Part shown: positions 7,601 through 14,403 of the stretch, piece by piece
Position numbering within the stretch: the stretch's first letter is position 1
Layout of the letters: the number at the start of each line of letters is the position of its first letter
Source: Acidobacteria bacterium UBA7540
Lineage (GTDB): Bacteria; Acidobacteriota; Terriglobia; UBA7540
Direction: 5' to 3'
Assembly (NCBI GenBank): GCA_002478145.1
Contig: DLMI01000129.1
Coordinates: forward strand, 142,352 to 160,946
DNA length: 18,595 bases
The notes under the pieces: generated by a model
What the model was told of the DNA's origin: nothing
The model's database searches: none
Seen by the model: the letters and a program-made list of their open reading frames with translations, nothing else
Translations under genes and position numbers: made by a program

Positions 7601-8263
7601 ATGTCAACGATCAAACAACTGCGTGAGGAAGTCTGGAAGGCTAATCTGGGAGTATATCGCGCGGGGCTCGTAACCATGCACAGCGGAAACGCGAGTGGAA
7701 TTGATCGGGAGCGCGGGGTGGTGATTATCAAGCCCAGCGGCATGGATTACGACCGGATGCAGCCGCAGGATATGGTCGCCACCGACCTCGAGGGCCGGAA
7801 GCTGAAGGGCCCATGGAATCCCTCCGTGGACCTGCCCGACCACCTTTACATCTACAAGCACTGCCCGCATATCGGCGGCGTCATCCACACCCACTCGAAT
7901 TATGCGACGAGTTTTGCCCTGCTGGGAAAGCCCCTGCCCGTCTATTTGACGGCCATCGCGGATGAGTTCGGCGAGGAGATACCCTGCCTTCCTTACGTGG
8001 ATAACAGGGCCGACCATATTGGCAAAGCGATCGTGAAACACATGGGCAAGAAGGCCCCCGCCGTGCTGCTGGCGCATCATGGCGTTTTTGCCTTCGGGCC
8101 CACGCCGCGTGCTGCGCTTAAAGCCGCCGTGATGGTCGAAGACGTTGCCAAGACGTGCCATCTGGCGTTGCTACTCGGCAAGCCGAAACCCTTGCCGCCC
8201 CTGGAAATCAAGAAGTGGTGGGACCGCTATCACACGACCTACGGCCAACCGAAAAAGGATTGA
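7601..8263 (+). CDS. araD: L-ribulose-5-phosphate 4-epimerase
   Basis: 220 residues from the ATG at 7601; a TTG two codons upstream is less likely. It is a class II aldolase/AraD-family enzyme, slightly shorter than E. coli AraD (231). Visible active-site features are SGNASGIDRERG, KPSGMDY (45-50), PSVDLP with D77, zinc ligands H96 and H98 (IHTHS) and H160 (AHHGVFAFG). D121 (IADEF) aligns with the catalytic D120, and the terminal Tyr of TTYGQ with Y229 of the E. coli enzyme. It converts L-ribulose 5-phosphate to D-xylulose 5-phosphate, feeding the pentose phosphate pathway. It lies 103 bp after araB and 66 bp before the symporter, on the same strand. The ribosome-binding site is weak, so translation may be modest. 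Confidence 0.9.
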   Translation: MSTIKQLREEVWKANLGVYRAGLVTMHSGNASGIDRERGVVIIKPSGMDYDRMQPQDMVATDLEGRKLKGPWNPSVDLPDHLYIYKHCPHIGGVIHTHSNYATSFALLGKPLPVYLTAIADEFGEEIPCLPYVDNRADHIGKAIVKHMGKKAPAVLLAHHGVFAFGPTPRAALKAAVMVEDVAKTCHLALLLGKPKPLPPLEIKKWWDRYHTTYGQPKKD

Positions 8264-8329
8264 GCTTGCTCGTTGCCAAGTTTTTGCGTATGGTGTTTGG
8301 GCCGTAACGTTGTCCATTGAGGTAGGCTT

Positions 8330-10087
8330 ATGAGCTTGTCCTTCTCGTTTTGCTCGCTTGCCCTGCTGGCCGCCGATCCGCAGACCGCCAGCCGCCTCAT
8401 TTCGCTGCATTCTCCGGACATCGCCGTCATCGCCATTTATTTCGCCATGGTGCTGGGAATCGGCGTCTATCTCCGGCGATATACGAAGAGCGGCAAAGAC
8501 TTTTTCCTCGCCGGCCGGGAAATAACCGCCTGGGTAGCGGGGCTGAGTTTCGTGTCCGCCAATCTCGGCGCGCTGGAGCTGATGGGGTGGGCCGCGGCCA
8601 CATATCAGTATGGCATCCTGGCGGCGCACTGGTATTGGATTGGTGCAATTCCCGCCATGCTCTTCCTGGGCATCGTCATGATGCCCTTCTACTACATCTC
8701 GAAGACTCACTCCGTTCCCGGCTTCTTGCAACTGCGTTACGGGGAATCCGCGCGGGCGCTGGCGGCCACCATGTTCACCTTCATGACCCTTTTTATGGCC
8801 GGCATCGACATGTACGCCATGGCACTGGTCATGAAGGTGGTGCTGGGCTGGGACATCCACTTCAGCATCTGGGTTTCGTCAATCACGGTGGCGATCTATG
8901 TGGCCCTGGGAGGGTTGTTCGCCGCCATCTTTAACGAGGTCCTTCAGTTCTTCCTGATCTGGTTGGGCGCCTTGTTGATTCCGATTCTCGGTTTGATTGA
9001 GACCGGCGGCTGGTCCGGCCTGGTGGCGCGCATTCACCAGAATTTCCCCCAAGGCGATTACACCCACCTCTGGCGCACCTTGGGCAGCGCCGCCGACAAT
9101 CCCATGGGCATCCAGTGGGCAGGAATCGTTTTCGGCCTCGGCTTTGTAATTTCCTTCGGCTACTGGACCACGGATTTTCTGGTGGTGCAGCGCGTGATCG
9201 CCGCCAAGGACATTCGTGCCGCCAAGTTTGCGCCCATCATCGGCTCGTTCTTCAAAATGGCCGTGCCCTTTATCGTGATTTTGCCGGGACTGCTGGGCTT
9301 GGCTGTTCTAACGGATCACTCCGGGAACCTGATCCACCTCGTTGCGGCCTCGTCCGAAGCGGCCAGGAACGGCGCGCCTACTTACAACGAAGTCCTGCCG
9401 CTGATGCTGGCCCGCTACTGCGGCCCAGGGCTGCTGGGACTGGGCATCACCGCGCTCATCGCCGGTTTTATGTCCGGCATGGCCGGTAACGTGAGCGCCT
9501 TCTCCACGGTCTGGACCTACGACCTCTATCGGAGTTTCCTCAGAAAGAATGCCTCCGACAATCACTACGTGAAGATGGGTCGCTGGTGCATCATCCTGGG
9601 CGTGCTCATCAGCATTGGCACGGCCTATCTGGTGATGCAATTCGCCAGCATCATGGACTATGTACAGGCACTTTTCAGTTTCTTCATCGCGCCGCTCTTC
9701 GGTACCGTGGTGCTCGGTATGTTGTGGAAGCGGGCGAGCCCCGCCGGTGGTTTCTGGGGGCTTCTCTGCGGCACCGTCTCCTCCATCAGCATGTGGGCTC
9801 TGGTCAGGGCAAATCCCCACATGCTGGCTTACGTCGCCCTCTCGAGCCATGCCAAAGCCATGGCCGAGAACATGTATCGGGCGCTTTGGTCGTGGATTGT
9901 GTGTGTGACCGTCACCGTTGTCGTCAGCTTGCTGACGCGCCCGAAACCCGTCGAGGAGTTGACCGGCCTGGTCTACGGATGTACGGAACTGCCCAGCGAG
10001 GGACATCTGCCGATCTGGAAGCGCCCCATCTTCTGGGCCGCAGTCTCAGCGGCTCTGTTCCTGGTTCTACAGTGGATCTACTGGTGA
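8330..10087 (+). CDS. Sodium:solute symporter (SSS family), probable pentose transporter
   Basis: 585 residues with about 13-14 hydrophobic helices, the SSS/SGLT topology. GAGG lies seven bases before the ATG. The family core GREITAWVAGLSFVSANLGA (helix 1 and the sodium-site region) is clear, followed by HSVPGFLQLRYG and SFGYWTTDFLVVQRVIAAKD. SSS proteins couple inward sodium to uptake of sugars, amino acids or other solutes across the inner membrane. Its position directly after araB and araD suggests that the cargo is L-arabinose or a related pentose; the sequence alone does not prove this. The N-terminal ~28 residues are an unusual hydrophobic extension. The stop codon overlaps the first unit of a 7-bp repeat array. 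Confidence 0.9.
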   Translation: MSLSFSFCSLALLAADPQTASRLISLHSPDIAVIAIYFAMVLGIGVYLRRYTKSGKDFFLAGREITAWVAGLSFVSANLGALELMGWAAATYQYGILAAHWYWIGAIPAMLFLGIVMMPFYYISKTHSVPGFLQLRYGESARALAATMFTFMTLFMAGIDMYAMALVMKVVLGWDIHFSIWVSSITVAIYVALGGLFAAIFNEVLQFFLIWLGALLIPILGLIETGGWSGLVARIHQNFPQGDYTHLWRTLGSAADNPMGIQWAGIVFGLGFVISFGYWTTDFLVVQRVIAAKDIRAAKFAPIIGSFFKMAVPFIVILPGLLGLAVLTDHSGNLIHLVAASSEAARNGAPTYNEVLPLMLARYCGPGLLGLGITALIAGFMSGMAGNVSAFSTVWTYDLYRSFLRKNASDNHYVKMGRWCIILGVLISIGTAYLVMQFASIMDYVQALFSFFIAPLFGTVVLGMLWKRASPAGGFWGLLCGTVSSISMWALVRANPHMLAYVALSSHAKAMAENMYRALWSWIVCVTVTVVVSLLTRPKPVEELTGLVYGCTELPSEGHLPIWKRPIFWAAVSAALFLVLQWIYW

Positions 10088-10119
10088 TTTTGGATTTTAG
10101 ATTTTGGATTGGATTTCAG
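10087..10119. repeat. Heptamer array, ATTTTRG dialect (copy 3)
   Basis: ATTTTGG, ATTTTAG, ATTTTGG, a 5-bp truncated unit and ATTTCAG. The first A is the last base of the symporter's TGA stop codon. The first three units are identical, in the same order, to those after the PIG-L gene at 1480-1500. Confidence 0.75.
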
Positions 10120-10148
10120 GTCTGTGCGGCGTCGGACCGCAATGGTTT

Positions 10149-10190
10149 GCTGAAAGCTGATAGCTAATATCTGAAACCTGACAGCTTATC
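10149..10190. repeat. Heptamer array, GCTGAWA dialect
   Basis: Six phased 7-bp units (GCTGAAA, GCTGATA, GCTAATA, TCTGAAA, CCTGACA, GCTTATC) fill the spacer before the small membrane protein. Related units occur at 7557 and 13441. Confidence 0.7.
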
Positions 10191-10203
10191 GAGGTATGTT
10201 CCC

Positions 10204-10416
10204 ATGAGCGAAGGTCATCGCATGGTTCCCGTCTGGTTCTTCGTTGGGGTGATTCTGCTGATTTACGGGGTGCTCATCCTGGCCACGGGCATCTACGAAT
10301 TCTCTCACCCGCCTGACACCGTGCTTGCGAATTTGCACCCCGCAGTTTGGTGGGGAGCGCTGCTCACCATCGTGGGCGGCGTCTACGTCTACCTGTATCT
10401 GCCGCGAAAATCCTGA
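10204..10416 (+). CDS. Small two-helix membrane protein linked to the symporter
   Basis: 70 residues; the ATG at 10204 has GAGG nine bases upstream. Two hydrophobic helices (VWFFVGVILLIYGVLILATG and WWGALLTIVGGVYVYLYL) are joined by the loop YEFSHPPDTVLANLHPAVWWG. No enzyme motif is present. I recall similar short proteins beside SSS-type sugar transporters in acidobacteria, but I cannot check this here. It is 116 bp downstream of the symporter on the same strand, so co-transcription is plausible. A role as an accessory subunit of the transporter is inference. It converges on the next gene with a 4-bp gap. Confidence 0.7.
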   Translation: MSEGHRMVPVWFFVGVILLIYGVLILATGIYEFSHPPDTVLANLHPAVWWGALLTIVGGVYVYLYLPRKS

Positions 10417-10420
10417 GGCT

Positions 10421-11350
10421 TTACACTTCCGGGATGCCCAGGTCGTTGCTGCCCAGCGGCGACATCTTCGCCTGGGGCGCGTATTCCTCGATCAATTCCA
10501 ACGCGATGCGTGCCCGGTGCACGCGCTCACGCCCCATTCTGGCGGCCAGATCCTCGAGATGCTTGCCGGAGGGGTAAATATCCGGCGCGTTGCGCAGACC
10601 GAACTTGAAATATACGGGCGCGGCCACCCGCAGGATTTGGGGCATTTCATAATAACGGACGAAACCTCCGAAGTTATCCGGCACTTCGATGTAGAGGTCG
10701 ATAGGAATATCCACGGCTTGCCGGATGGAGCCGATCTGGGCAGGGGTCAAGTCGGTGGGAATATTCAGGGTCGAGACGCCGGCATTCTCAAATAGCTTGG
10801 CCGTGGCGGGATTGGCGGCGGGAAGCGTGACGGAACTCTTGATGATCAAATTCTTGGGCAGTTCACCCGCCTCCTTCATCTCCTTGAGCACCCAGATCAG
10901 GCCCAAATCCGCCGGCAACACGCTGCGAATGCCGAGGTCGCACGCCTTGCGGACGTCCGCGAGGGCGTAAACCAGTTGGTCCGCGCCACGGTGTTGCAGA
11001 CCAATCACCTTGCCTGCCGCGGATACCGTTTGGGCGCCGGTCTCGAAAGGCGCCCGGGGGCCGACAAACAAGCAGACCTCAATTCGCTCGCCGGCGCCCA
11101 TGCGCGCCATCTCGCGAATTTCATCTTTGGTCAGCAGCATGATGCCGCTTCCCTGGCTGACGCGATGGATCGGCACCTTGAGTTCCTTCGCGGCCTCCAG
11201 CACTTCGCGAAAAACGCGCGGGCCCTCAACACTGGGGATCTCGAAGCGGTAGTCCCCTCCATCCTTGAATCGCTTGCCGCTGGGCTCGAGCGCGTGGTTG
11301 TCTTCACTTGGGAGCTTGAGTTTAGCCAGGAATTGTCGGGTTTGCTTCAT
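10421..11350 (-). CDS. U32-peptidase-like TIM-barrel protein
   Basis: 309 residues from the ATG at 11350, which has GGAG six bases upstream; an ATG ten codons earlier has no Shine-Dalgarno and lies against the repeat array. Conserved-looking blocks are YRFEIPSVEGP (34-44), HRVSQGSGIMLL (62-73), LFVGPRAPFETGA (94-106), LPADLGLIWVL, NPATAKLFENAGVSTLNIPTD (split by family pattern, ~180-200) and KFGLRNAPDIYPSG (249-262). The overall pattern resembles a family often labelled peptidase U32-like. No protease activity can be read from it, and some U32 relatives act in RNA modification or biosynthesis. It follows the aldehyde dehydrogenase gene on the same strand after a 193-bp repeat-filled spacer, suggesting a shared sugar or sugar-acid pathway. 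The function remains open. Confidence 0.75.
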   Translation of the reverse strand: MKQTRQFLAKLKLPSEDNHALEPSGKRFKDGGDYRFEIPSVEGPRVFREVLEAAKELKVPIHRVSQGSGIMLLTKDEIREMARMGAGERIEVCLFVGPRAPFETGAQTVSAAGKVIGLQHRGADQLVYALADVRKACDLGIRSVLPADLGLIWVLKEMKEAGELPKNLIIKSSVTLPAANPATAKLFENAGVSTLNIPTDLTPAQIGSIRQAVDIPIDLYIEVPDNFGGFVRYYEMPQILRVAAPVYFKFGLRNAPDIYPSGKHLEDLAARMGRERVHRARIALELIEEYAPQAKMSPLGSNDLGIPEV

Positions 11351-11390
11351 GAGAGACTCCAACTTCAGAAATGCTGACATTGGAAAAATC

Positions 11391-11549
11391 GTCCGTCGTC
11401 AGTGGTCCGTTGTCCGTTGTCATTTGCCAGTTGTCCGTGGTCCGTCGTCCCGCCGCGGCGGGTCAGTTGTCGGGGGTTTTCCGCCATCAGTCGAGCGGAA
11501 CAACTAACCACTAGCCACTGACAACTGACCACTGACGACTGACTACTGC
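11391..11549. repeat. Two inverted heptamer arrays flanking a GC palindrome
   Basis: Eight units of type GTCCGTT run at 11391-11446, then the perfect palindrome CCCGCCGCGGCGGG (11449-11462), and seven units of type CCACTGA at 11501-11549 in the opposite sense. GTCGTCAGTGGTC at 11395-11407 is an exact 13-bp inverted match to 11527-11539, so the whole spacer can fold as one stem. The aldehyde dehydrogenase stop codon lies in the last unit. Confidence 0.8.
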
Positions 11550-13000
11550 GTGTACTTCAAATAAACCGTTCTCGTCTCGGTATAGAAATCCAGCGCGGCC
11601 GGCCCCTGCTCGCGCATGCCGAAGCTCGATTCCTTGGTGCCACCGAAGGGAAGCTGATATTCCACGCCCGCGGTAGGCAGGTTTACCGTGATCAAGCCGG
11701 CTTCAATGCGATTGATGAATTGATGAACATGCGTGAGGTCGCGCGAAACAATGGAAGCTGAGAGGCCAAAGCGGCCGCAGTTGGCGAGCCGCAGCGCGTC
11801 CTCAAAATCATTCGCCACCATCAGTGCCAGGACCGGGCCAAAAACCTCCTCCTGCGCAATGCGCATTTCAGCCCTGACGCCGGCGAAGATGGTGGGCTCC
11901 ACATAATAGCCCAAATCGTAAATTCCACCCGTAAGGCGATTCCCTCCGCAGAGCAACTGTGCCCCTTCTTGCTTGGCGATTTCGATGTATTTCAAGTCCG
12001 TCTCGAGCTGGTTCGCATCTACCGCAGGTCCCATCTCGACGCCGGGCTCGAGGCCGTTTCCAACCTTCAACTTTTTGGTCTTGGCGGTAAGCTTCTCGAC
12101 TAAAGGCTGGTAAATGGATTTCTCAATGATGGCTCGGCTACAGGCGGTGCATTTCTGGCCGGTGGAAAAGAAGGCACCGTTCACCAGCACGGCGGCGGCG
12201 TAATCGAGGTCCGCGTCCTTGAGCACAATGGTGGGGTTTTTGCCGCCCATTTCGAGCTGAAGGCGAAGCCTCCGTTTCGTCGCCTTCTCGTAGAGCGCGT
12301 TGCCCACCTCGCAAGAACCCGTAAAGGAGACGGCGCGGATGGCGGGGTGTTCCACCAGCGCGTTGCCGGCTGAGCCTCCGCTCCCCGTCACATAATTGAG
12401 AACCCCGGCAGCAATGCCCGCTTCGTGAAGCGCCTCAACGATCCGATAGGCGCTGAGCGGCGCGAGTGAAGCAGGCTTGATGACCACGGTGTTTCCCGCC
12501 ACCAGTGCGGGCGCCATTTTCCACGCCGGAATGGCGCTGGGGAAATTCCAGGGAGTAATGAGGGCCACGACTCCCAGTGGCTTGCGCAAGGTGTAACAGA
12601 AAACGTTCTCCCGCTCGGAGGGAATCTGGTAGCTGAACTGGCGCGGCCCCTCGCCTCCAAAGTAGCGCAGGATGTTGATTGCCCGCTTCACTTCTCCCTT
12701 GGCTTCGGGCACCGTCTTGCCTTCCTCCCGCGTCATCTCCTCGGATAGTCTCTGGAGACGGCTTTCCATGATTTCGGCTGCCTTATAGAGGAATTCACCC
12801 CGTAAAGGAGCGGGAAGCGCACCCCAGGCCGGTTGCGCTTTCGCTGCGGCGTCACACGCTTCTTGAATGTCGTCCGGGCCCGAAGCTTGAAACAGGCCGA
12901 CAGTCTCGTTTGTATTGGCAGGATTGAGGTTGGGAAATGTCTTCTTCGTCTTGCACTCAACCCACTGACCAGCTATGTAATTTCGATAAACATCCGCCAT
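11543..13000 (-). CDS. NAD(P)-dependent aldehyde dehydrogenase, alpha-ketoglutaric semialdehyde type
   Basis: 485 residues, normal for the family. AGGGGGG lies eight bases before the ATG at 13000. All key ALDH residues are present: N152 in TPWNFP, K175 in VIKPAS, general base E250 in LEMGGKNP, catalytic C284 in [10 protein letters not shown], and EEVFGP in the cofactor region. The overall sequence ([39 protein letters not shown]) resembles Bacillus YcbD-type 2,5-dioxopentanoate (alpha-ketoglutaric semialdehyde) dehydrogenases, the last step of non-phosphorylating pentose and hexarate breakdown. The other enzymes of that route are not visible here. It is the first gene of a minus-strand pair with the U32-like gene. 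The last codon and stop fall inside a 7-bp repeat unit. Confidence 0.9.
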   Translation of the reverse strand: MADVYRNYIAGQWVECKTKKTFPNLNPANTNETVGLFQASGPDDIQEACDAAAKAQPAWGALPAPLRGEFLYKAAEIMESRLQRLSEEMTREEGKTVPEAKGEVKRAINILRYFGGEGPRQFSYQIPSERENVFCYTLRKPLGVVALITPWNFPSAIPAWKMAPALVAGNTVVIKPASLAPLSAYRIVEALHEAGIAAGVLNYVTGSGGSAGNALVEHPAIRAVSFTGSCEVGNALYEKATKRRLRLQLEMGGKNPTIVLKDADLDYAAAVLVNGAFFSTGQKCTACSRAIIEKSIYQPLVEKLTAKTKKLKVGNGLEPGVEMGPAVDANQLETDLKYIEIAKQEGAQLLCGGNRLTGGIYDLGYYVEPTIFAGVRAEMRIAQEEVFGPVLALMVANDFEDALRLANCGRFGLSASIVSRDLTHVHQFINRIEAGLITVNLPTAGVEYQLPFGGTKESSFGMREQGPAALDFYTETRTVYLKYTQ

Positions 13001-13049
13001 GAAAAAAGCCCCCCTGAAGTGAGAAAAGACGTGAATGAAGGTAAATACA

Positions 13050-13079
13050 ATTATGGACGACCGTTTGAATTGTAGTCAA
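13050..13079 (-). promoter_or_regulatory. Sigma70-like promoter of the aldehyde dehydrogenase gene
   Basis: On the minus strand TTGACT (13074-13079), an 18-bp spacer and CATAAT (13050-13055), each five of six to consensus, lie about 50 bp upstream of the ATG. The MITE-like element begins only 15 bp further upstream. Confidence 0.55.
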
Positions 13080-13093
13080 CCTGAAGCTTTGCC

Positions 13094-13414
13094 GGGTAGT
13101 GGTGCAGTTTGGCTTTCTTGTGGCACGATCTACCCGTCCCGGCCTGCCATGGATGACTAAAGTTCCCCGCAGGGGAACAATATGATTAGCCGTGGGTGAA
13201 ACCCACGGACAGGGACCCTCCAACAAAACTGCCTATCGACCCCGAAGGGGTCGAACCCCTTCTATACCAGCTCGGCGCCGGACCAAATTCAACCCCTTCG
13301 GGGTTGGTAAATCGTCGGGGCGCATCGTTTCCGTGGGTTTCACCCACGGCTAATCACATTGGACCTCTTCGAGGTCCCCCTTGAAAGCCACTACAGCAAA
13401 CTGCACCACTACCC
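13094..13414. mobile_element. MITE-like non-coding element with mirror-image hairpin modules
   Basis: The 18-bp terminal inverted repeats GGGTAGTGGTGCAGTTTG (13094-13111) and its exact complement (13397-13414) bound 321 bp without a gene. TTTGCC immediately flanks both ends (13088-13093 and 13415-13420), a possible 6-bp target-site duplication. Inside are six perfect triloop hairpins at 13162-13178, 13190-13208, 13237-13253, 13290-13306, 13331-13349 and 13361-13377, arranged symmetrically: the first mirrors the sixth, the second the fifth, and the third the fourth. The block 13184-13208 is an exact 25-bp inverted copy of 13331-13355. No transposase is encoded, so movement would need an enzyme in trans. 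It sits between the aldehyde dehydrogenase promoter and sodA. Confidence 0.8.
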
Positions 13415-13440
13415 TTTGCCGGAGATTGGGTCAGTTGAAG

Positions 13441-13535
13441 GCAGAAAGCTGATAGCTTACCCGCCGCGGCGGGATAGCTGACAGCACAGCCGGCCCGCCG
13501 TGGCGGGTTGACTGTCGACTGTCGACTGTCAACTG
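13441..13535. repeat. Heptamer arrays with two GC palindromes upstream of sodA
   Basis: GCAGAAA and GCTGATA units lead into the palindrome CCCGCCGCGGCGGG (13460-13473), then ATAGCTGACAGC, a second palindrome CCCGCCGTGGCGGG (13494-13507), and four 7-bp units of type TCGACTG (13508-13535). The palindromes match those at 3424 and 11449. Confidence 0.75.
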
Positions 13536-13641
13536 CCCTCGATGCGCGCCACAGAAGTTGAGCCTTTCAAGAGGCGGCTGCATCAAATCCATTGGGAAGT
13601 AAGTAAGGGAAACATCAATCGCACCAGCCAAAGGAGCTTCT

Positions 13642-14253
13642 ATGCCATTCACACTTCCACCGCTGCCCTACGCTTTTGACGCGCTGGAACCGTATATCGA
13701 TAAGATGACCATGGAGATTCACCACGGCAAGCACCATGGAACTTACGTAAGCAATTTGAATAAGGCGCTGGAGTCGGCGCCGGGCCTGGCCGGCAAGACC
13801 GTCGAGGAGCTGCTGGCCAACAACTTGAGCCTCGTTCCGGAGAGCATCCGAACGGCGGTGCGCAATAATGGCGGTGGCCACCTTAACCACTCCATGTTCT
13901 GGCAGATTATGGCGCCCCAAGCCGGCGGGCAACCCAGCGGCCATCTGGCGGAGGCCCTCCAGAGCACCTTCGGCAGCCTGACCCAGTTCCAAGAGAAATT
14001 CACTGCCGCCGCTCTGGGGCGCTTCGGCTCAGGCTGGGCGTGGCTGACGGCTCAGGGGGGCAAGCTCGACATCTACTCGACCGCCAACCAGGACAGCCCC
14101 GTGATGGAAGGCAAGTATCCCGTCATGGGTCTCGACGTTTGGGAGCATGCCTACTACCTCAAGTACCAGAACCGCCGGGCCGAATACATCACCGCTTGGT
14201 GGAAGGTGGTCAACTGGGCCGAAATCGAGAAGCGATTCAACAGCGTGAAGTAG
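13642..14253 (+). CDS. sodA: Superoxide dismutase, Mn type (Fe/Mn family)
   Basis: 203 residues, the usual length; AAGGAG lies five bases before the ATG. Metal ligands are H27, H83 (GGGHLNH), D165 and H169 (DVWEHAYY). The second-shell Gln comes from the C-terminal half (ANQDSP, Q150) and Gly78 replaces the N-terminal Gln of Fe enzymes; both point to manganese or cambialistic use. It dismutates superoxide to hydrogen peroxide and oxygen. No signal peptide is seen, so it is cytoplasmic. It appears monocistronic. Upstream, only a weak promoter-like pair (TTGAGC, 17 bp, CATCAA) separates it from the repeats and the MITE-like element. Downstream lie two hairpins before the converging FRG-SET gene. 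Confidence 0.95.
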   Translation: MPFTLPPLPYAFDALEPYIDKMTMEIHHGKHHGTYVSNLNKALESAPGLAGKTVEELLANNLSLVPESIRTAVRNNGGGHLNHSMFWQIMAPQAGGQPSGHLAEALQSTFGSLTQFQEKFTAAALGRFGSGWAWLTAQGGKLDIYSTANQDSPVMEGKYPVMGLDVWEHAYYLKYQNRRAEYITAWWKVVNWAEIEKRFNSVK

Positions 14254-14270
14254 CTGCGACCTTCACGGGT

Positions 14271-14309
14271 GGCGCCGATCCGCCGCCGCGGACTCTTTAT
14301 GTCGGCGCC
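14271..14309. other. Hairpin after sodA
   Basis: GGCGCCGA pairs with TCGGCGCC across a 23-nt loop, 17 bp after the sodA stop. It lacks a U-tract. It may act as a weak terminator or be part of the repeat region. Confidence 0.3.
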
Positions 14310-14355
14310 CCTGGCAATCCGCCCTGTACCCGCGGGCCGACTACCTTTACCATCG

Positions 14356-14391
14356 GGCGCATACATACAAGGGAATGTATGCGCCTCCCGC
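14356..14391 (+). repeat. REP-like hairpin, copy A
   Basis: GGCGCATACAT and ATGTATGCGCC form a perfect 11-bp stem with an 8-nt loop, followed by TCCCGCG. A diverged copy in the opposite orientation lies at 15786-15834, beside a RAYT remnant. Copy A ends 13 bp before the FRG-SET stop codon, so it could also serve as a terminator between the converging genes. Confidence 0.65.
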
Positions 14392-14403
14392 GATTGACCG
14401 TGG

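Noticed and set aside
13162..13377. Six evenly placed hairpins considered as a CRISPR array
   Set aside because: The units are inverted and of different sequence rather than direct repeats, spacing is irregular, and there are no cas genes.
14356..14391. REP-like copy A considered as a rho-independent terminator
   Set aside because: The stem is strong but no T-tract follows on either strand. The match to copy B favours a repeat, although a terminating role is not excluded.
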